From positions 3,782,001 through 3,846,000 of the forward strand of contig NZ_CP102262.1 in NCBI RefSeq assembly GCF_025147325.1: 64,000 nt of DNA, written 5' to 3'. Below the pieces are notes generated by a model that worked only from the letters and a program-made list of their open reading frames with translations, ran no database searches and was not told where the DNA came from. This document shows positions 17,482-25,456 of the stretch, one piece after another. Position 1 is the first letter of the stretch. Each line of letters starts with the position of its first letter. Made by a program: the position numbers and the translations under genes. The stretch is from Bacteroides stercoris ATCC 43183 (lineage in GTDB: Bacteria; Bacteroidota; Bacteroidia; Bacteroidales; Bacteroidaceae).

Positions 17482-18741
17482 ATGACAACAAAAGAAATTC
17501 CCGTACTGCTCCTCACCGGTTATCTGGGCAGCGGTAAAACGACGTTAGTAAACCATATTCTCGCCAATAAACAAGGCATCAGATTCGCAGTTATCGTCAA
17601 TGACATAGGAGAGGTAAACATTGACGCGGACCTCATCCAAAAGGGCGGCATCGTGGGTAAGAAAGATGAAAGCCTCGTTGCGCTTCAAAACGGCTGCATC
17701 TGCTGCACGCTGAAAACGGACCTGATAGAGCAAATAGGCGAAATCATGCGGATGGAACGTTTCGACTATATCGTTATCGAAGCCAGCGGCATCTGCGAAC
17801 CCGAACCTATCGCACAGACCATCTGCTCCATTCCCCGCCTGGGCGGCATGTACACCCAATACGGCATCTGCCGCCTGGACTGCATCACCACCGTAGTGGA
17901 CGCCCTGCGCCTACAAGACGAGTTCTCCTGCGGCAACGACCTCACCCGAAAAGGGATTGACGAGGAAGACATTGAAAATCTTATCATCCAGCAGATTGAA
18001 TTCTGTAATATCATTCTTCTGAACAAGGCAGCGGAAGTAAAACCCGAAGAGCTGGAACGCATCAAGCAGATTATACGTACCCTGCAACCCGCAGCCGAAA
18101 TCATCGAATGCAATTACGCGGATGTGGATTTAAAGAAGATTATCCATACAGACCTGTTCGACTTCGAACGCGTGGCTACCTCGGCAGGATGGATTCGCGG
18201 GATAGAGAAACCAGCCACCGAAGAGGAAGAAAAAGAAGCGCACGGACATCATCATCACGAAGAAGGGCATGAGCATCATCATGAAGAACATGAACATCAC
18301 CACGAAGAGCACGAGCATCACCACGAAGAGCACGGACACCATCATCATCACCATCACGAAGGGGGCGAAGTGGAAGAATACGGCATCGGTACTTTCGTTT
18401 ACTACCGCCGTCCGGCATTCGACATTCACAAATTCGACCATTTCATCGCCACCAGATGGAGCCGCAACATCATCCGTGCCAAAGGCGTATGCTATTTCAG
18501 CCACAACCGCGACATGTCCTACCTTTTTGAACAGGCAGGCACGCAGAAACAACTGACCGAAGCCGGCCTGTGGTATGCCACAGCCCCCGAAGAAGACCTG
18601 ATTGAACTGATGCGTCAAGAACCCGGACTGATGCGCGACTGGGACGAAAAATACGGAGACCGCATGCAAAAGATAGTCTTCATCGGCCAGCACATGGACA
18701 AAGAGCAGATTATACGCGACCTCGACGCATGCCTTGAGTAA
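17482..18741 (+). CDS. CobW/COG0523 GTPase with His-rich metal-binding insert
   Basis: A 419-residue G3E-family GTPase, probably a metallochaperone. The P-loop is TGYLGSGKTTLV (about residues 12-23), the metal-binding CxCC motif is NGCICCTLKTDL near residue 75, the Walker B/switch region is YIVIEASGICEP, and the base-specificity motif is LLNKA. Residues about 253-295 are dominated by His in HHHEEHEHHH-like repeats, a typical zinc or nickel reservoir. A CobW C-terminal domain follows (IGTFVYYRRPAFDIHKF). COG0523 proteins of this layout hand zinc to client proteins under limitation. I see no obvious zinc-uptake operator upstream. A hydrolase gene precedes it by 15 bp. Confidence 0.9.
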   Translation: MTTKEIPVLLLTGYLGSGKTTLVNHILANKQGIRFAVIVNDIGEVNIDADLIQKGGIVGKKDESLVALQNGCICCTLKTDLIEQIGEIMRMERFDYIVIEASGICEPEPIAQTICSIPRLGGMYTQYGICRLDCITTVVDALRLQDEFSCGNDLTRKGIDEEDIENLIIQQIEFCNIILLNKAAEVKPEELERIKQIIRTLQPAAEIIECNYADVDLKKIIHTDLFDFERVATSAGWIRGIEKPATEEEEKEAHGHHHHEEGHEHHHEEHEHHHEEHEHHHEEHGHHHHHHHEGGEVEEYGIGTFVYYRRPAFDIHKFDHFIATRWSRNIIRAKGVCYFSHNRDMSYLFEQAGTQKQLTEAGLWYATAPEEDLIELMRQEPGLMRDWDEKYGDRMQKIVFIGQHMDKEQIIRDLDACLE

Positions 18742-18751
18742 GCCCATTTCC

Positions 18752-18879
18752 GTTTCCACCGGAGGAGACGGATGTTTCCCTTAAGGAAACGCCCGTTCCC
18801 CTTTAAGGAAACCTGAATTTCCCTGCGGGGAAACTGACGTTTCCCCCTAAGGAAACCGGAGTTCCCACCGTGTGGAAAC
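18752..18879. repeat. Array of six phased imperfect palindromes
   Basis: Six units of the form GTTTCC(n5-7)GGAAAC, at 18752, 18774, 18795, 18817, 18839 and 18861, each 17-19 nt and separated by 4-nt spacers of varying sequence. The repeat spacing is 22, 21, 22, 22 and 22 nt, two turns of B-DNA. Each unit can also form a small hairpin in RNA. It fills most of the gap between two convergent genes, the CobW GTPase and the gene at 18910. Confidence 0.8.
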
Positions 18880-18909
18880 TACATTGCGTTGCATTTCAAC
18901 CGGTTATCC

Positions 18910-19341
18910 CTACCAATCATACCGTTCTACATACTCGTCAAAGTAGTCATCAAGCCGCAGGCCGAGAGCTTCTGCCTGGCTGATAATGTATTGCTGGGCA
19001 GCAGGATTGATAAGGTACTCTCCTTTACGGGCAAGGTAATAGTTCTTACGCCCGAAGTAGGAAATAAGCCGCAAGCGGAATGTGCCCGCCACCCGAACCG
19101 TGAGCAACTCTGCCACCCGGGTGAAGCCGCGGGCATAACGCACCGGCGTATTCGGACGGTAATATTCACACTTTCCTTTCATCGACTCCAGCTTCCGGGG
19201 AGTAAGCGTAGGCAGGAACGGATATTGCAGGGAAGCATTCTGCAAGGCTATATAGCGCAGGCAGGTAAAGCGTTTCGTACAACAGGCAGAGGCACATACA
19301 CCGAAGTTGTGGGGCGCCTGTAAATTTTCCAAGTCATTCAT
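18910..19341 (-). CDS. Conserved hypothetical protein, Cys-rich N-terminus (possibly DUF6078)
   Basis: A 143-residue cytoplasmic protein with no membrane segment. The N-terminal part has a cluster of Cys in FGVCASACCTKRFTCLRY. The middle contains LTPRKLESMKGKCEYYRPN and the basic strand region RVAGTFRLRLISYFGRKNYY. The C-terminus is acidic and aromatic (LDDYFDEYVERYDW). From memory it resembles a Bacteroidales-restricted family (DUF6078), but I hold that loosely. It is the last gene of the yicC-gmk-nadD operon, starting 5 bp after the nadD stop. No function is assigned. Confidence 0.75.
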   Translation of the reverse strand: MNDLENLQAPHNFGVCASACCTKRFTCLRYIALQNASLQYPFLPTLTPRKLESMKGKCEYYRPNTPVRYARGFTRVAELLTVRVAGTFRLRLISYFGRKNYYLARKGEYLINPAAQQYIISQAEALGLRLDDYFDEYVERYDW

Positions 19342-19346
19342 TTATT

Positions 19347-19913
19347 TTACAGATTAGTTTGTCTCAACGCTTCATAGACAGCCGGATGCAGGAAATAACG
19401 CATGTCCCTGCCCTCTTCCATCGCCTGGCGGATAAAGGTAGAACTTATTTCGAATGTGGGCGAAGAGGCCAGTTTTACATTTTGAGGTAAAGTATTCCCG
19501 TCCACCTCATAACCGGGACGGGGATAAATAAGAATAAAGTTTTCCGCAAGAATACGCTCCGACTGATACCACCGGGAGAAAAGCTTCCAGTTGTCGGAAC
19601 CTATAATAAGGTGGAAAGTGTCTTGCGGATAAGTCTGTTTTAATTTATCAAGCGTATGCACGGTGTAAGACGGACGCGGCAGATGAAACTCGAAATCGGA
19701 AGCCCGGAACTTGGGATAGCCTCCAATGGCAAGCTGCACCAGCTTCAGACGGAATTCATCGCTCATCAGAGAGGCTTCTTCTTTCAGCGGATTATGCGGA
19801 GTCACCATGAACCACACCTCGTCCAACCCTTCGTATTCACAAAGATAGTTGGCAAGCGCCAGATGTCCGATATGTACCGGATTGAACGAACCGCTGAAAA
19901 TGCCTATATCCAC
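19347..19913 (-). CDS. nadD: Nicotinate-nucleotide adenylyltransferase
   Basis: Joins ATP and nicotinate mononucleotide to deamido-NAD, a step of NAD synthesis. The 188-residue length is typical. The nucleotidyltransferase motif is [19 protein letters not shown] at residues 4-22, with the HxGH signature, followed by [11 protein letters not shown]. The second motif is SSTFIRQAM near residue 162, the ISSTxxR ATP-binding element, and [13 protein letters not shown] sits between them. It lies in the minus-strand operon after gmk and a small membrane protein and 5 bp before a gene of unknown function. Confidence 0.95.
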   Translation of the reverse strand: MDIGIFSGSFNPVHIGHLALANYLCEYEGLDEVWFMVTPHNPLKEEASLMSDEFRLKLVQLAIGGYPKFRASDFEFHLPRPSYTVHTLDKLKQTYPQDTFHLIIGSDNWKLFSRWYQSERILAENFILIYPRPGYEVDGNTLPQNVKLASSPTFEISSTFIRQAMEEGRDMRYFLHPAVYEALRQTNL

Positions 19914-19920
19914 TTGATAA

Positions 19921-19941
19921 ATTGAAAATTAAGAATTAAAA
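19921..19941. repeat. Three AT-rich heptamers
   Basis: ATTGAAA, ATTAAGA and ATTAAAA follow one another exactly, upstream of nadD. Confidence 0.45.
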
Positions 19942-19960
19942 AATACAGAAGGCTATGGTA

Positions 19961-20170
19961 TCAAAGCTTTCCTTTCAGGCGTTTCCAACAGCCGTAAATA
20001 TTTACGCCGCTTATGAACATCACAATAAGCATGGCCGCAGCCGGAGTGTACTCCTTCAGGTCAACATTCAATATAGCCAAGACGATAGCTCCCAAAAACA
20101 GAACGATATTCAGGACTAAGAGAACCTTATTGGCTCTCGGCGATAGATTTCTGCCTTTCGTCCGCTTCAT
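19961..20170 (-). CDS. Small two-helix membrane protein coupled to gmk
   Basis: A 69-residue protein with a basic N-terminus (MKRTKGRNLSPRANK), a hydrophobic helix at about 16-36, a short loop (VDLKEYTP) and a second helix at about 44-60, then a basic end. Its start codon overlaps the gmk stop by 4 nt, which suggests translational coupling, and nadD follows about 50 bp further. The conserved position in the operon, the two-helix layout and the overlap all support a real gene. I recognise no named family. Confidence 0.75.
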   Translation of the reverse strand: MKRTKGRNLSPRANKVLLVLNIVLFLGAIVLAILNVDLKEYTPAAAMLIVMFISGVNIYGCWKRLKGKL

Positions 20171-20730
20171 CGGTTCAGGAATTGGGTTATCACTTTCAAT
20201 GCCTCCGCTTTAGCCGTTTCCAAATCATCGTTTACAATGACCGTATCGAATTTCGGTGCAAAGCCAAGCTCGTATTCGGCCTTCGCCACACGGCTCTCGA
20301 TAACTTCGGGAGCATCCGTGCCTCGGCCTATCAAGCGTTTGCGAAGCTCCTCCACCGAAGGCGGCTGGATGAAAACGGACAAAGCACGCTCGCCGTAGAA
20401 CTTCTTGATATTGCAACCGCCCACTACATCTACATCGAATACAACATTCTGTCCGGCAGCCAATTGCTTTTCCACCTGTGCTTTCAGTGTTCCGTAGAAG
20501 CGGTCCTGATACACTTCCTCGTATTCCAGGAACTCATCGTTGGCTATGCGGCTCCGGAACTCATCGGGAGTGAGAAAGAAATACTCCACCCCGTTCTGCT
20601 CCGTGCCGCGCGGCGGACGGCTGGTTGCCGAAATAGAGAAAGCCAGATTCAGGTTCTGCGTCAACAGATAGTTGATAATTGTGGACTTGCCCGACCCGGA
20701 GGGGGCGGAAAATATAATCAGTTTACCCAT
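20167..20730 (-). CDS. gmk: Guanylate kinase
   Basis: Phosphorylates GMP to GDP with ATP. At 187 residues it is the usual bacterial length. The P-loop FSAPSGSGKSTIINYLL occupies residues 7-23. The GMP-binding region is FSISATSRPPRGTEQNGVEYFF (written here in part), with the conserved Arg and Tyr, and FLEYEEVYQDRFYGT follows. The lid shows RKRLIGRGTDAPEVIESRVAKAEYE. It sits downstream of the yicC gene, the same order as in many bacteria, and its stop overlaps the start of a small membrane protein gene. Confidence 0.97.
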   Translation of the reverse strand: MGKLIIFSAPSGSGKSTIINYLLTQNLNLAFSISATSRPPRGTEQNGVEYFFLTPDEFRSRIANDEFLEYEEVYQDRFYGTLKAQVEKQLAAGQNVVFDVDVVGGCNIKKFYGERALSVFIQPPSVEELRKRLIGRGTDAPEVIESRVAKAEYELGFAPKFDTVIVNDDLETAKAEALKVITQFLNR

Positions 20731-20772
20731 CTGTGGTATTTACTATTTAACGGTTTACTATTTAATCCTCTA

Positions 20773-20817
20773 ATTGGTTTGCTTTAACTTCATGTTGAAG
20801 CAAACTTATCATAAATT
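20773..20817 (+). repeat. 45-bp palindrome-bearing repeat, copy 1 (intergenic)
   Basis: Matches 43 of 45 bases of a segment in the 5' part of hmuT (36047-36091, opposite strand). It contains a 12-bp inverted repeat around a 5-nt centre (GTTTGCTTTAAC / GTTGAAGCAAAC, one G-T pair). It lies between yicC and gmk. Confidence 0.8.
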
Positions 20818-20841
20818 CATGCAACGTCCGGAACCGGTTCC

Positions 20842-21720
20842 TTACATCACGTTCAGGACCTGTTCCTTGATTTGCTCCAGCTCGTCCTTCATCTGCACTA
20901 CAATCTTCTGCATTTCGGCATGATTGGACTTGCTGCCCAGCGTATTGATTTCGCGGCCCATTTCCTGTGCGATGAAGCCCAGCTTCTTACCTTGTCCGCT
21001 ACCGCTTTCGAGCGTGCTGATAAAGTATTTCAGGTGATTGGAAAGACGTTGCTTTTCTTCGTTGATATCGAGTTTCTCGATGTAATAGATAAGTTCCTGT
21101 TCCAGGCGGTTCTTGTCATAATCCACACTCAATGTCTTTTCAAGCGCATCGGTGATACGGTCCTTTACCTTGCCTACCCGTTCCTGCTCGTAGGGAGCCA
21201 CCGATTCGAGCAACCGTGCTATATTCTCTATCTTCTCACGGAATTTCTTTTCGAGCGCTGCGCCCTCCTGCTTGCGGAAGTCTATCAGATGATTGATAGC
21301 CTCTTCCACTGCCGCATGCACCACTGCCCATTCCTCATCGCTCAGCTCCTGTGTCTCATTCTTCGTCATTACATCCGGCATACGGAGCAGCGTGGCAAAC
21401 CAGTCGGCAGGTTCGGGAATACCGGCAGCCGCAGAAATTTCCTTAATCCGTTTGTAATAGGCCTCCACCAATTCCTGATTGATAGGAGTGGCCAGTTGTT
21501 CCGCATCTTTCTTCTCAATCCAAAGGCTGAAATCGACCTTGCCCCGTTCCAGCATTTTGGATATTTCGTTACGGATTTCCATTTCCTTTTCCCTGTAAAG
21601 CGGAGCGATACGGGCAGATAAATCCATCGCTTTGCTGTTAAGCGACTTAATTTCAATATTGATTTTCTTATCGGACAGTTCGGCTGTTGCTTTGCCGTAG
21701 CCCGTCATAGATTGTATCAT
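20842..21720 (-). CDS. YicC/YloC family endoribonuclease
   Basis: A 292-residue protein with the three marks of this family: the start MIQSMTGYGKATAE, the central ELIYYIEKLDINEEKQRLSNH, and the end GKKLGFIAQEMGREINTLGSKS followed by a helical tail. Family members in E. coli and Bacillus have RNase activity, in E. coli linked to turnover of the small RNA RyhB. The acidic residues of the C-terminal domain are present. It heads the minus-strand operon with gmk, a membrane protein, nadD and an unknown gene. A -7 box is 19 bp upstream. Confidence 0.93.
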   Translation of the reverse strand: MIQSMTGYGKATAELSDKKINIEIKSLNSKAMDLSARIAPLYREKEMEIRNEISKMLERGKVDFSLWIEKKDAEQLATPINQELVEAYYKRIKEISAAAGIPEPADWFATLLRMPDVMTKNETQELSDEEWAVVHAAVEEAINHLIDFRKQEGAALEKKFREKIENIARLLESVAPYEQERVGKVKDRITDALEKTLSVDYDKNRLEQELIYYIEKLDINEEKQRLSNHLKYFISTLESGSGQGKKLGFIAQEMGREINTLGSKSNHAEMQKIVVQMKDELEQIKEQVLNVM

Positions 21721-21739
21721 AATGTATAGTTTTATGCGA

Positions 21740-21747
21740 CAAAGATA
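21740..21747 (-). promoter_or_regulatory. -7 box for the yicC-gmk-nadD operon
   Basis: TATCTTTG on the minus strand, an exact TAnnTTTG match, 19 bp upstream of the yicC start. Confidence 0.7.
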
Positions 21748-21944
21748 GCTATTCTCACTGATTATTTATTGCATTCACTGAGAATAATTTGAGCAATAGA
21801 CAAATATCGCATGCACAACTTAGTATGCAATATTCACTAATTTTCTGAACAGATGCAAGCAAGCAGCCGGCAATTTAATCAATGAATCAGGAATGCAACG
21901 ACAAACCATTCGGCAAACAACTTGTGTAATCGAAACAAATCACG

Positions 21945-21952
21945 TAAATTTG
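21945..21952 (+). promoter_or_regulatory. -7 box for the tsaB operon
   Basis: TAAATTTG, an exact TAnnTTTG match, 26 bp upstream of the ATG at 21979. It lies downstream of an earlier in-frame Met at 21922, which rules that one out as the start. Confidence 0.7.
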
Positions 21953-21978
21953 CCACAATAAAAATCAGAATAGAAGTT

Positions 21979-22671
21979 ATGTCATGTATCTTGCATATTG
22001 AAACATCCACTTCGGCCTGCTCCGTAGCCGTGAGCGAGGACGGACAGAACGTTTTCAAAAAAGAAGACCTGAACGGGCCTTCACACGCCGTATCGCTGGG
22101 CGTATTCGTAGACGAAGCCCTGTCATTTGCCGACAGCCACGCCATGCCGCTGGATGCCGTTGCCGTAAGTTGCGGTCCCGGTTCGTACACAGGGCTACGC
22201 ATCGGTGTGTCTATGGCAAAAGGTGTATGTTACGGGCGCAACCTGCCCCTCATCGGGCTTCCCACCCTGAAAGTGCAATGCGTTCCGGTACTGCTCTATC
22301 ACGATGAGCTGCCGGAAGACGCCCTGTTGTGCCCCATGATTGATGCCCGCCGCATGGAAGTGTACGCCGCCGTTTACGACCGCGCACTGAAACCGGTACG
22401 CGACATTGCGGCAGACATTGTGGACGAAAACTCCTATCAGGAGTTTCTGGACAAGCAGCCCGTGTATTTCTTCGGCGACGGTGCAGCCAAGTGCAAGGAA
22501 AAGATTGTGCATCCCAACGCCCATTTCATCGACGGCATCCGTCCGCTGGCAAGCATGATGTTCCCGCTGGCAGAAAAAGCTATAGCCGAAAAAGATTTTA
22601 AAGACGTTGCCTACTTCGAACCGTTCTACTTGAAAGAATTCGTAGCAAGCCAACCGAAAAAACTTTTATAG
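21979..22671 (+). CDS. tsaB: tRNA threonylcarbamoyladenosine biosynthesis protein TsaB
   Basis: Scaffold partner of TsaD in the complex that makes the t6A modification at position 37 of ANN-decoding tRNAs. The 230-residue product starts MSCILHIETSTSACSVAVSEDG, the ASKHA-fold N-terminus typical of TsaB. It contains AVSCGPGSYTGLRIGVSMAKG near residue 65, the family hallmark (written here in part), and CPMIDARRMEVYAAVYD. It heads a long plus-strand operon of translation, cell wall and envelope genes. Confidence 0.95.
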   Translation: MSCILHIETSTSACSVAVSEDGQNVFKKEDLNGPSHAVSLGVFVDEALSFADSHAMPLDAVAVSCGPGSYTGLRIGVSMAKGVCYGRNLPLIGLPTLKVQCVPVLLYHDELPEDALLCPMIDARRMEVYAAVYDRALKPVRDIAADIVDENSYQEFLDKQPVYFFGDGAAKCKEKIVHPNAHFIDGIRPLASMMFPLAEKAIAEKDFKDVAYFEPFYLKEFVASQPKKLL

Positions 22672-22678
22672 CGATTAT

Positions 22679-22793
22679 GGTTAGCGGTTAGTGATTAGTG
22701 ATTAGCGGGCTGCGCAATTGGACCGTATAGCATTAATCACTAATCATTAACCACTAACCGCTAATCACTAACCACTAATCACTAACCGCTAAT
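22679..22793. repeat. Heptamer-based inverted repeat element, copy 1
   Basis: The left arm (22679-22708) is built of G[GA]TTAG[CT] heptamers, such as GGTTAGC and GATTAGT. The right arm (22733-22793) is built of the complementary TAA[CT]C[AG][CT] units. Together they can form a long hairpin with several registers. It fills the gap between tsaB and the DUF4290 gene. Confidence 0.8.
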
Positions 22794-22803
22794 TCTAAAG
22801 AAT

Positions 22804-23424
22804 ATGCAATATAATACTCAACAAAAGCGGATGCCTTTGCCCGAATACGGGCGCAGCATCCAGAATATGGTAGACCATGCACTGACAATCGAAAACCGCT
22901 CCGAGCGCCAGCGTTGTGCAAATACCATTATCAACATCATGGGAAATATGTTTCCCCACCTTCGCGACATACCCGATTTCAAGCACAAGCTGTGGGATCA
23001 TCTTGCCATCATGGCGGACTTCAAGCTGGACATCGACTATCCATACGAAGTTATCCGCAAAGACAACCTGATAACCAAACCGGAAACCGTTCCTTATCCC
23101 AGCACCAAAATACGTTACCGCCACTACGGCCGTACCCTGGAAGTGCTGATTAAGAAAGCCATCGACTTTCCTGAAGGTGACGAGAAGCAGAACCTCGTTG
23201 CACTGATATGCAACCACATGAAGAAAGACTATATGTCCTGGAATAAAGATACTGTCGACGACCGCAAAATAGCGGACGACCTTGCAGAACTGTCCGGCGG
23301 CAAACTGCAGATGACCGACAGCCTTCTCCGCCTTATGGCCGAACGGATCGAACAGAATTATCGGCCGAAGATGAATAACCAGAACAACAGAAACAACAAC
23401 AGAAATAATAAAAGAAAATACTAA
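22804..23424 (+). CDS. DUF4290 domain protein
   Basis: A 206-residue cytoplasmic protein of a Bacteroidetes family with no established function. The conserved block is at the N-terminus: MPLPEYGRSIQNMVDHAL, then ERQRCANTIINIMGNMFPH and FKHKLWDHLAIMADF. The C-terminal 20 residues are Asn, Arg and Lys-rich low-complexity sequence. It lies between tsaB and murA, and both flanking gaps are filled by the heptamer repeat elements, so these may split the operon into separately controlled parts. Confidence 0.88.
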   Translation: MQYNTQQKRMPLPEYGRSIQNMVDHALTIENRSERQRCANTIINIMGNMFPHLRDIPDFKHKLWDHLAIMADFKLDIDYPYEVIRKDNLITKPETVPYPSTKIRYRHYGRTLEVLIKKAIDFPEGDEKQNLVALICNHMKKDYMSWNKDTVDDRKIADDLAELSGGKLQMTDSLLRLMAERIEQNYRPKMNNQNNRNNNRNNKRKY

Positions 23425-23428
23425 AATA

Positions 23429-23526
23429 GCGGTTAGTGATTAGCGATTAACGGTTAATATCATAGGACATCACCACGCTACCCTAATCACTAACCGTTAA
23501 TCGCTAATCACTAACTACTAACCACT
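23429..23526. repeat. Heptamer-based inverted repeat element, copy 2
   Basis: A perfect 25-bp stem pairs 23432-23456 with 23491-23515, around a 34-nt loop. The arms are again TTAGTGA/TTAGCGA-type heptamers. It sits between the DUF4290 gene and murA. Confidence 0.85.
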
Positions 23527-23531
23527 ACTTC

Positions 23532-24836
23532 ATGGCTTCATTTGTAATAGAAGGCGGACACAGCCTTTCCGGAGACATTTATCCTCAAGGAGCGAAGAAC
23601 GAGGTGCTGCAGATTATCTGCGCCACCCTGCTCACTGCCGAAGAGGTGACGGTGCACAACATACCGGACATCCTGGATGTGAACAACCTGATTCAGTTGA
23701 TGCGGGATATGGGAGTGAACGTATCGAAAAAAGGCATCGATACATATAGCTTTCAAGCAGCCAATGTTGATTTTGCCTATCTGGAGAGCGATGAATTCCT
23801 GAAAAGGTGTTCCAGCCTGCGCGGTTCGGTCATGCTCGTAGGACCGATGGTGGCACGCTTTGGCAAGGCTATGATTTCCAAACCGGGCGGAGACAAGATA
23901 GGCCGCCGCCGTTTGGACACCCATTTCATCGGCATACGGAATTTAGGTGCAGAATTCGTTTACAATGAAAGACGGGAAGTTTACGAAATATCCGCCCGGC
24001 AATTGCAAGGCAGCTATATGTTGCTGGACGAAGCATCTGTAACGGGCACTGCCAATATCGTAATGGCAGCAGTATTGGCCAAAGGTAAAACAACCATTTA
24101 CAATGCCGCCTGCGAGCCTTACATACAACAGCTATGCCGGATGCTGAACCGCATGGGTGCAAAGATAGAAGGTATCGCTTCCAATCTGCTCACCATCGAG
24201 GGAGTGGACGAACTGCACGGAACAGAGCATACCGTTCTTCCGGACATGATTGAAGTGGGAAGCTTCATCGGCATGGCAGCCATGACGAAAAGCGAGCTGA
24301 CCATCAAGAACGTTTCGCACGAAAACTTAGGTATCATCCCCGACAGTTTCCGACGTTTGGGTATCAAAATGGAACAACGGGGCGATGATATTTATGTGCC
24401 TGCCCAGGATACTTATCAGATAGAATCCTTCATTGACGGTTCTATCATGACAATAGCCGATGCGCCCTGGCCCGGACTGACGCCGGACTTGCTGAGCGTA
24501 CTGCTGGTAGTTGCCACACAGGCGAAAGGCAGCGTGCTGATTCATCAGAAGATGTTTGAAAGCCGCCTCTTCTTCGTGGACAAACTGATAGACATGGGAG
24601 CGCAAATCATTCTGTGCGACCCGCACCGCGCCGTAGTAATCGGACATAACCACGGTTTCAAACTGCGTGGCGGCAATATGACGTCCCCGGATATCCGTGC
24701 CGGTATTGCTCTGCTGATAGCCGCCATGAGCGCCGACGGCATCAGCCGTATTCATAACATCGAGCAGATAGACCGGGGGTATCAGAATATAGAAGGACGG
24801 CTGAATGCAATCGGAGCAAGAATAACGAGAATATAA
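23532..24836 (+). CDS. murA: UDP-N-acetylglucosamine 1-carboxyvinyltransferase with Asp in place of the active-site Cys
   Basis: First committed step of peptidoglycan synthesis, adding enolpyruvate to UDP-GlcNAc. The 434-residue protein has the inside-out alpha/beta barrel pattern: GDIYPQGAKNEVLQI with the conserved Lys-Asn pair near residue 22, the loop ISKPGGDKIGRRRLDTHF, LTPDLLSVLLVVATQAKG and the final LIAAMSADGIS. In the E. coli loop PGGCTIGARP carries Cys115; here the aligned residue is Asp121 (codon GAC at 23892). This same change gives natural fosfomycin insensitivity in Chlamydia and Mycobacterium. It is followed by rimM after 36 bp. Confidence 0.96.
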   Translation: MASFVIEGGHSLSGDIYPQGAKNEVLQIICATLLTAEEVTVHNIPDILDVNNLIQLMRDMGVNVSKKGIDTYSFQAANVDFAYLESDEFLKRCSSLRGSVMLVGPMVARFGKAMISKPGGDKIGRRRLDTHFIGIRNLGAEFVYNERREVYEISARQLQGSYMLLDEASVTGTANIVMAAVLAKGKTTIYNAACEPYIQQLCRMLNRMGAKIEGIASNLLTIEGVDELHGTEHTVLPDMIEVGSFIGMAAMTKSELTIKNVSHENLGIIPDSFRRLGIKMEQRGDDIYVPAQDTYQIESFIDGSIMTIADAPWPGLTPDLLSVLLVVATQAKGSVLIHQKMFESRLFFVDKLIDMGAQIILCDPHRAVVIGHNHGFKLRGGNMTSPDIRAGIALLIAAMSADGISRIHNIEQIDRGYQNIEGRLNAIGARITRI

Positions 24837-24872
24837 GGAAGTGACAAGCAACAGACAAGGCGATAAAACGAT

Positions 24873-25409
24873 ATGATACGAAAAGAAGAAGTATATAAAA
24901 TAGGTATATTCAACAAACCTCATGGCATTCACGGAGAATTGTCATTCACCTTTACGGATGATATTTTCGACCGTGTAGAGGCCGAATATCTCATCTGCTT
25001 GTTGGACGGTATATTCGTACCGTTCTTTATCGAAGAATATCGTTTCCGCTCAGACACTACGGCTCTCGTCAAACTCGAAGGAGTGGATACGGCAGAACGC
25101 GCACGGATGTTTACCAACATTGAGGTTTATTTTCCCGTGAAGCATGCCGAGGGAGCCGAACCGGGAGAACTCAGTTGGGATTTCTTCGTCGGTTTCCGTA
25201 TGGAAGAAGTACACCACGGCCAACTAGGTGAAGTGACGGATGTGGACACCTCTACCATCAACACTCTGTTCGTGGTAGATTATAAAGGAGAAGAATTGCT
25301 GATTCCGGCACAGGAAGATTTCATTATGGACATCGACCAGAAGCATAAGGTTATCACGGTGGACCTGCCGGAAGGATTACTTGCTTTAGACGATACGGAA
25401 GAAGCGTGA
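24873..25409 (+). CDS. rimM: Ribosome maturation factor RimM
   Basis: Binds the 30S head and helps mature 16S rRNA around protein S19. The 178-residue protein has the two beta-barrel domains of RimM: an N-terminal domain starting [19 protein letters not shown], with the GxHG pattern, and a C-terminal PRC-barrel domain ([23 protein letters not shown], written in part) that ends [25 protein letters not shown]. It lies between murA and an M23 peptidase in the same orientation, with short gaps. Confidence 0.95.
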   Translation: MIRKEEVYKIGIFNKPHGIHGELSFTFTDDIFDRVEAEYLICLLDGIFVPFFIEEYRFRSDTTALVKLEGVDTAERARMFTNIEVYFPVKHAEGAEPGELSWDFFVGFRMEEVHHGQLGEVTDVDTSTINTLFVVDYKGEELLIPAQEDFIMDIDQKHKVITVDLPEGLLALDDTEEA

Positions 25410-25456
25410 ATAAGGCGCGAAACGCAAAGTTCAAATTATAAATAGAAAGTTTATAA

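Noticed and set aside
18752..18879. CRISPR-like array
   Set aside because: The spacers are only 4 nt, the repeats are palindromic and diverged, and no cas genes are nearby.
20773..20817. Remnant of a second hmuT gene
   Set aside because: Similarity stops after 45 bp on both sides and an in-frame stop precedes it, so a duplicated short element is more likely than a pseudogene.
22679..22793. CRISPR or ordinary terminator
   Set aside because: Units are 7 nt without spacers and the structure is a long inverted repeat lacking a T-run, so it is listed as a repeat element.
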